NCBI RefSeq assembly: GCF_026342735.1
Contig: NZ_JAPEMM010000001.1
Coordinates: 1,240,001 to 1,304,000, forward strand
Reading direction: 5' to 3'
Source of the DNA: Streptomyces sp. NBC_00193
Lineage (GTDB): Bacteria; Actinomycetota; Actinomycetes; Streptomycetales; Streptomycetaceae
Length of the DNA stretch: 64,000 nucleotides
The translations under genes and the position numbers were made by a program. Under the pieces are notes generated by a model that was not told the DNA's origin, did not search any database, and was given only the letters and a program-made list of their open reading frames with translations. Positions 59,227 to 64,000 of this stretch are shown piece by piece (the first letter of the stretch is position 1; every line of letters begins with the position of its first letter).

Positions 59227-60245
59227 TGCTCCTCCTCCTGCTTCAGGATCAGACGGAAGTAGAAGGACATGACGATCACGAGCATCACGATCGTCAGGAC
59301 GGAGATCGCGGCGGCCAGGCCGTAGTGGCCCTGGCTCTGGCCCTCCACGTACGCGTAGATCGTCAGGGTCTCCGAGGCGCGGTCGGGGCCGCCCTTGTTC
59401 ATCGCGTAGACCTGGGTGAAGGCCTTGAAGACCCAGATGACCTCGAGGAAGGTCGTGACCAGGAAGAACGACTTGAGGTTCGGGAAGACGACCTGCCAGA
59501 AGGTCTGCCAGCCGTTGGCGCCGTCCATGCGGGCGGCCTCGTACATCTCGGTACTGACCGTGGTCAGGGCCGCGTACATGTTGAGGGCGACGAACGGGAT
59601 CGAGCCCCAGGCCACCAGCACGGTGATGATCACCATGGTGGACATGCCGGTCTCGAACCAGTTGTGCTGGTCGTAGCCGCTGAAGCCGAGCGTGCGCATC
59701 AGCCAGTTCATGACGCCGTACTGCTCGTCGAACAGCCACTGGAAGACGGTCACGGAGGCGACGATCGGCATGGCCCAGGCCATCACCAGCGCCATCGACA
59801 GGACCAGGCGCATCCACTTGCCGAGCCGGTTCAGCAGGAGCCCGATGAGGCTGCCGAGCACCATGATCAGGAAGACGTTGCCCGCGGTGAAGAGGAAGCT
59901 GCGGACGACCACGGTCCAGAACTGCGAGTCGCCCAGCAGCTCGGTGTAGTTGTCCACGCCGTTGAACGGCGCCTTCCGCTGGATGAACTCGATCTTGTCG
60001 ACCTTCTGGAACGACAGGATGATGTTCTTGATCAGCGGGTACAGCAGCAGGGTCGCCATGCTGAGCACGGCGGGCCCGATCAGGAGGTACGGCAACCACC
60101 CTGAGGGGAGCGACTTTCTGCCCCCGCGAGGAGACTGGGACGCTGCCTTGGCTCCGGTGGGCGGCGGCGTCTGGGCCGGCCCCGCGGACTCGTGTGGTGC
60201 GTCCTGTGGAGCGGAAGTGGCCGCTCCCTGGGAGTGCACGGTCAT
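59223..60245 (-). CDS. dasB: Chitobiose ABC transporter permease DasB
   Basis: 340 residues, MalF-type permease: long cytoplasmic start, six TM helices, EAA loop 'YEAARMDGANGWQTFWQVVFPNLKSFF'. ATG 60245. Located 157 bp after dasA, with a strong hairpin between them. Confidence 0.94.
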   Translation of the reverse strand: MTVHSQGAATSAPQDAPHESAGPAQTPPPTGAKAASQSPRGGRKSLPSGWLPYLLIGPAVLSMATLLLYPLIKNIILSFQKVDKIEFIQRKAPFNGVDNYTELLGDSQFWTVVVRSFLFTAGNVFLIMVLGSLIGLLLNRLGKWMRLVLSMALVMAWAMPIVASVTVFQWLFDEQYGVMNWLMRTLGFSGYDQHNWFETGMSTMVIITVLVAWGSIPFVALNMYAALTTVSTEMYEAARMDGANGWQTFWQVVFPNLKSFFLVTTFLEVIWVFKAFTQVYAMNKGGPDRASETLTIYAYVEGQSQGHYGLAAAISVLTIVMLVIVMSFYFRLILKQEEEQ

Positions 60246-60330
60246 GTCTGGGCTTCCTCGCGGTTGACTGTGGCGACTGGCACCCGCTTCCCCGCTCGGA
60301 GCAGGCGGCGCTTACGTCTGTCAATGCGCG

Positions 60331-60375
60331 ACCGGGGGCGCGGTGGGCGCTCTGGGCGCCCACCGCGCCCCCGGT
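60331..60375 (-). terminator. Intercistronic hairpin between dasA and dasB
   Basis: Perfect 20-bp G+C-rich stem (60331-60350 with 60356-60375) and five-base loop, 26 bp after the dasA stop. Probable attenuator or mRNA-stabiliser that raises binding protein over permease. Confidence 0.85.
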
Positions 60376-60401
60376 GCGTTCAGTACGGGTACTTCGGGGT
60401 G

Positions 60402-61685
60402 TTACTTGTTGATGCGGCTCGCGATTTCCTTGTCCGCGTCCGCGCCCGCCTTGGCGGCGTCGTCACCCTTCAGGACCTTCGTCATGAACTCCTTGATGGG
60501 GTTCGGCTCGGTCTCGACGTTCGCCCAGCCCGGGGTCACCGGGGTGATGTTGCCGTTGACGCCGGCCTTGGCCATCGCCTCGGCGAAGGAGCCCGCGGCC
60601 GGGGCGAAGTTCGCGCCGGCCTGGTTCGGGAGCAGCGCGCCCTTGGTCTCGGCGGCGTACTTGGTCATCTGGTCCTTGCCTGCGGCGAGGGCCAGCCACT
60701 CCTTGGCGAGGTCCTTGTTCTTGGAGCGCTCGGCGATCGCCAGGTTCGAGCCACCGAGGAAGACGGTGCCCGGCTTGTCGGCGGTCTTGCCCGGGATCGG
60801 GAAGTAGCCGAAGTCGGCTTCCTTGCCCGCGTCCTTCAGCGCCTTCTCGGCACCGCCGGCCTCCCAGCCGAGGCCGATCCAGGAGGCGACGCCACCCTTG
60901 GGAACGACGTCGGTGGACTGCTGCGGGTTCGCCTCGTCCTTGTCCTTCGGGGCGGTGGAGAAGGACTGGAGCTTCTTGTAGAACTCCATCGCGGAAGCGG
61001 CCTGGGGGGTACCGAGACCGCCCTTCCACTTGGCGCCGTCCTTGACGGCGAGGTCGCCGCCCTCGTCCCAGATGAGACCGGCGAGGACGTACCAGCTCTG
61101 GCCGGGCAGGTAGATCGGCTGCGTGGCCGGATCGGCCGCCTTCAGCTTCTCCAGGCCGGCGACCCACTCGTCGCGGGTCTTGGGCGCCGTGACGCCCGCC
61201 TTCTCGAAGGCCTTCTTGTCGTAGATCACGACGCGGTTGGCCGCGTACCACGGAGCGGAGTAGAGCTTGCCGTCGATCTCTGCCGAGGCCAGACCGCTCT
61301 TCGCCCAGGCGTCCGCGCCGAGCTTCGCCTTGTCCTTGGTCAGGTCGGCGAGACCACCGGTGACCGCGTAACCGGCGGTCTGGGTGTTGCCGAGCTCCAG
61401 GACGTCCGGCGGGGTGTTCTCGGAGAGGGCCGTGGTGACCTTCTCCTGGATGCCCTTCCAGGGCTGGACCTCTACCTTGACCGTGACACCGGGGTGCTTG
61501 GCGGAGAACTCCGCGTTGACCGCGTCGATCCAGGTCTTCGGTGCGGAGCCGTCCATCACCCAGACGGTGATCTCCTTGGCGCCACCCGCGTCGGCCTTCG
61601 GCTTGTCGTCGCCGCCGTTGCCGCACGCCGCGACTCCGACCATCATGCCCGCGACACTGACCGCCGCGATGAGCTTGCGCTTCAC
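60402..61685 (-). CDS. dasA: Chitobiose-binding lipoprotein DasA
   Basis: 427 residues. Lipobox VAAC (Cys near 21 in 'MVGVAACGNGG'), then the family 1 sugar-binding fold 'ITVWVMDGSAPKTWIDAVNAEFSAKHPGVTVKVEVQPW', 'LELGNTQTAGYAVTGGL', 'SAPWYAANRVVIYDKKAF'. Captures (GlcNAc)2 outside the membrane. GTG 61685 has GGAGGG five to six bases upstream; the longer ATG start lacks support. Two DasR boxes lie upstream. Confidence 0.95.
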   Translation of the reverse strand: MKRKLIAAVSVAGMMVGVAACGNGGDDKPKADAGGAKEITVWVMDGSAPKTWIDAVNAEFSAKHPGVTVKVEVQPWKGIQEKVTTALSENTPPDVLELGNTQTAGYAVTGGLADLTKDKAKLGADAWAKSGLASAEIDGKLYSAPWYAANRVVIYDKKAFEKAGVTAPKTRDEWVAGLEKLKAADPATQPIYLPGQSWYVLAGLIWDEGGDLAVKDGAKWKGGLGTPQAASAMEFYKKLQSFSTAPKDKDEANPQQSTDVVPKGGVASWIGLGWEAGGAEKALKDAGKEADFGYFPIPGKTADKPGTVFLGGSNLAIAERSKNKDLAKEWLALAAGKDQMTKYAAETKGALLPNQAGANFAPAAGSFAEAMAKAGVNGNITPVTPGWANVETEPNPIKEFMTKVLKGDDAAKAGADADKEIASRINK

Positions 61686-61782
61686 GCCACCCTCCTCAGG
61701 GATGCTGCCTGCAACTTCCCTTGCCCGCCGCGGTGACTCAAAAAGCACCAAGTACTGCCCGTGGGGCCGGGATCTGATCCAT

Positions 61783-61798
61783 ATTGGTGTAGACCAGT
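61783..61798 (-). promoter_or_regulatory. dre 1 of dasA
   Basis: ATTGGTGTAGACCAGT, DasR consensus, about 100 bp upstream of the dasA start. Confidence 0.85.
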
Positions 61799-61806
61799 AG
61801 CTGGAG

Positions 61807-61822
61807 CTTGGCCTAGACCTTT
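61807..61822. promoter_or_regulatory. dre 2 (weaker) between dasA and dasR
   Basis: CTTGGCCTAGACCTTT, about 12-13 of 16 consensus bases; adjacent to dre 1. May strengthen repression of dasA or act on dasR. Confidence 0.5.
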
Positions 61823-61942
61823 AGGGGTGTCAAGGGTCTAATGAGCGGGTGCTCGGTCCGTTATCGGACCGACACCTGGGGGAGGGAGGAGGCCCGCCCT
61901 CCCTCCCGTGTCACGATGTGACCGCACATATCGGAGGAGCCG

Positions 61943-62746
61943 GTGACGGCAACGAAACTGGAGTCGGGAAGGCGGGCGGCGATGGCCACCGAAGGGGCGA
62001 TCACGGAGCCGGACAGCGGGGCGGCCACCCGCACGGCACGCGTGCCCAAGTACTACCGACTCAAGCGCCACTTGCTCGATATGACCGAAACCCTTCCACC
62101 GGGCACCCCCGTGCCGCCCGAGCGCACGCTCGCGGCCGAGTTCGACACCTCCCGCACCACGGTGCGACAGGCTCTCCAGGAGCTCGTCGTCGAGGGGCGG
62201 CTGGAGCGGATCCAGGGGAAGGGCACCTTCGTCGCCAAGCCGAAGGTCTCCCAGCCGCTCCAACTCTCCTCGTACACCGAGGACATGAGGGCCCAGGGCC
62301 TGGAACCCACCTCCCAGCTCCTGGACATCGGCTACGTGACGGCCGACGACACCCTCGCCGGCCTCCTCAAGATCGCCACCGGCGGCCGGGTCCTGCGCAT
62401 CGAACGGCTCCGCCTGGCCAGCGGCGAGCCGATGGCCATCGAGACCACGCACCTGTCGGCCAAGCGCTTCCCCGCGCTGCGCCGGTCGCTGGTCAAGTAC
62501 ACCTCCCTCTACACCGCCCTCGCCGAGGTGTACGACGTGCGCCTCGCCGAAGCGGAGGAGACCATCGAGACCTCGCTGGCCACCCCGCGGGAGGCCGGAC
62601 TGCTCGGCACCGACGTCGGACTGCCGATGCTGATGCTTTCCCGCCATTCGCTGGACGCCGACGGAGAGCCCGTCGAGTGGGTGCGTTCCGTGTACCGCGG
62701 CGATCGTTACAAGTTCGTCGCCCGACTCCAGCGTCCCGCCGTCTGA
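61943..62746 (+). CDS. dasR: GntR/HutC-family global regulator DasR
   Basis: 267 residues. GntR wHTH '[66 protein letters not shown]' (about 46-115) and UTRA effector domain ('[31 protein letters not shown]...[17 protein letters not shown]'). Senses glucosamine-6-phosphate and represses chitin, PTS and antibiotic-related genes; here its boxes precede nagB and dasA. GTG 61943 has GGAGGAG about five bases upstream. Confidence 0.97.
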   Translation: MTATKLESGRRAAMATEGAITEPDSGAATRTARVPKYYRLKRHLLDMTETLPPGTPVPPERTLAAEFDTSRTTVRQALQELVVEGRLERIQGKGTFVAKPKVSQPLQLSSYTEDMRAQGLEPTSQLLDIGYVTADDTLAGLLKIATGGRVLRIERLRLASGEPMAIETTHLSAKRFPALRRSLVKYTSLYTALAEVYDVRLAEAEETIETSLATPREAGLLGTDVGLPMLMLSRHSLDADGEPVEWVRSVYRGDRYKFVARLQRPAV

Positions 62747-62855
62747 TTCGTAGTTGACTCTCGTTCCGCTATACGGACGGGGGCTTACGTCCAGCGGGCG
62801 GTCCCCCGTAGATTCCCTGCGCTTACGCAGATGATCAACGAGGGGACGACGGATC

Positions 62856-64000
62856 ATGACGGAACCAGGCCCGGAAGCAACACGGGCGGTACAGGACGCG
62901 GCGAGTCCGGGCACCACGCCGGACTCGCCTTCTCCATCAGGGGCCATGTCCCCCAAGGCCGTGGCCCTGTGGGTGCTGGTCGGCCTCGTGGGGGCCCTCG
63001 GCTGGGGCGTGCTGGCGCTCTCGCGCGGCGAGGAGATCTCGGCCGCCTGGCTGCTCGCCGCCGCGCTCGGCTCGTACGCGATCGGCTACCGCTTCTACGC
63101 GCGCTTCATCGCGCATCGCGTACTGAAGGTGGACAAGACCCGCGCCACCCCCGCCGAACGCCTTGACAACGGTGTCGACTTCCACCCGACCGACCGACGG
63201 GTGCTTTTCGGCCACCACTTCGCCGCCATCGCCGGCGCCGGACCGCTCGTGGGTCCCGTACTCGCCTCGCAGATGGGCTACCTGCCCGGCACCATCTGGA
63301 TCGTCGTGGGCGTGATCTTCGCGGGCGCCGTCCAGGACATGGTCACGCTCTTCTTCTCCACCCGGCGCAACGGCCGTTCGCTCGGCCAGATGGCCCGGGA
63401 CGAGATCGGCCCCGTCGGCGGCGCCGCCGCGCTGATCGGCGTCTTCGCCATCATGATCATCCTGCTGGCCGTGCTGGCCCTGGTCATCGTCAACGCGCTG
63501 GCGCACTCCCCGTGGGGCGTCTTCTCCATCGGCATGACCATCCCGATCGCCCTCTTCATGGGCTTCTACCTGCGCGTCCTGCGCCCGGGCCGGGTCACCG
63601 AGGTCTCCGTCGTCGGTGTGGCGCTGCTGCTGCTCGCCATCGTCGCGGGCGGCTGGGTCGCCGAGTCCTCGCTGGCGGACTTCTTCACCCTGGAGAAGGA
63701 GACGCTGGTCCTCTGGATGATCGCCTACGGGTTCGTGGCGTCCGTCCTGCCGGTGTGGATGCTGCTCGCCCCGCGCGACTACCTCTCCACCTTCATGAAG
63801 GTGGGCACCATCGGGCTGCTCGCCTTGGGCGTGGTCATCGCCATGCCGACGCTGAAGATGCCCGCGGTCACCGACTTCGCCTCGCGCGGGGACGGCCCGG
63901 TCTTCGCCGGCTCGATGTTCCCGTTCGTCTTCATCACCATCGCCTGCGGAGCCCTGTCCGGCTTCCACTCGCTGGTCTCCTCGGGCACCACCCCGAAGAT
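62856..64000 (+). CDS. cstA: Carbon starvation protein CstA (peptide transporter), N-terminal part
   Basis: About 380 residues visible before the right edge. A 30-residue Pro/Ser-rich tail, then TM 'ALWVLVGLVGALGWGVLAL' and CstA signatures 'YGYRFYARFIAHRVL'-like, 'GVDFHPTDRRVLFGHHFAAIAGAGPLVGPVLASQMGYLPGTIWIVVGVIFAGAVQDMVTLFFSTRRNGRSLGQMA'. Peptide/pyruvate uptake in starvation. ATG 62856 has GAGGGG ten bases upstream. Confidence 0.94.
   Translation, partial: MTEPGPEATRAVQDAASPGTTPDSPSPSGAMSPKAVALWVLVGLVGALGWGVLALSRGEEISAAWLLAAALGSYAIGYRFYARFIAHRVLKVDKTRATPAERLDNGVDFHPTDRRVLFGHHFAAIAGAGPLVGPVLASQMGYLPGTIWIVVGVIFAGAVQDMVTLFFSTRRNGRSLGQMARDEIGPVGGAAALIGVFAIMIILLAVLALVIVNALAHSPWGVFSIGMTIPIALFMGFYLRVLRPGRVTEVSVVGVALLLLAIVAGGWVAESSLADFFTLEKETLVLWMIAYGFVASVLPVWMLLAPRDYLSTFMKVGTIGLLALGVVIAMPTLKMPAVTDFASRGDGPVFAGSMFPFVFITIACGALSGFHSLVSSGTTPK

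Overview
The window is high-GC actinobacterial DNA with strong third-position GC, frequent GTG/TTG starts, GTGA/ATGA gene overlaps and Streptomyces marker genes: a WhiB-like protein (WblE type), Ni-superoxide dismutase, snapalysin, the das chitin-sugar locus with DasR, and a Kgd-type 2-oxoglutarate decarboxylase. It is almost certainly Streptomyces core chromosome. There is no prophage, CRISPR array, rRNA or tRNA that I can see. The only mobile-element trace is a decayed TnpB tail near 44.5 kb.

Layout. 0-9.5 kb: the N-terminal part of a NIT-domain sensor kinase running off the left edge, a PP2C-like protein, a MarR regulator, Lon protease with a HAIR heat-shock operator, a PH-domain relic, a DUF4097 lipoprotein, a rhodanese-type sulfurtransferase and a GT-C glycosyltransferase. 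9.5-20.6 kb: a lipoprotein, a TetR regulator facing an MFS transporter and a GH3 glycosidase, an OmpR-type two-component pair and Kgd. 20.6-29.4 kb: a degenerate HExxH peptide-hydroxylase homologue, DUF6104, sodN/sodX, a CGNR regulator, a methyltransferase, a polar amino-acid ABC importer and malic enzyme. 29.7-38.9 kb: a quinone oxidoreductase, an autoregulated HTH/Clp_N pair, an ALF-repeat LAxTG surface protein, a DUF4097-PadR operon, SnpR/SnpA, a DHFR-like reductase and a GNAT protein. 39.1-43.7 kb: a two-gene family 2B encapsulin operon (shell plus polyprenyl synthase cargo), divergent from nsrR, which is followed by flavohaemoglobin hmpA. 43.8-48.5 kb: an amidase, decayed genes and a TnpB tail, an ACC-deaminase-like PLP enzyme, a Na+/H+ antiporter and a ZnF-UBP protein. 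48.7-54 kb: anti-sigma/sigma pair (SigH type), DAG kinase, wblE and a PdtaS-like kinase. 54.3-62.7 kb: TetR/SDR pair, nagB, dasD-C-B-A and dasR, with DasR boxes (dre) in front of nagB and dasA and an orphan box at 54.07 kb. The right edge cuts cstA.

Functional themes. N-acetylglucosamine/chitobiose uptake and catabolism (DasABC, DasD, NagB) is under one GntR repressor. Stress control is prominent: HspR-Lon, NsrR-HmpA, Ni-SOD, SigH and WblE. Many genes look leaderless, with a -10-like hexamer six or seven bases before the start codon. The most unusual system is the encapsulin-polyprenyl synthase operon. The most unusual single genes are the FExxH protein, an SDR lacking its catalytic Ser/Tyr, and the glycosyltransferase with no usable start codon. 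A two-module dispersed intergenic repeat occurs four times, plus one partial copy.
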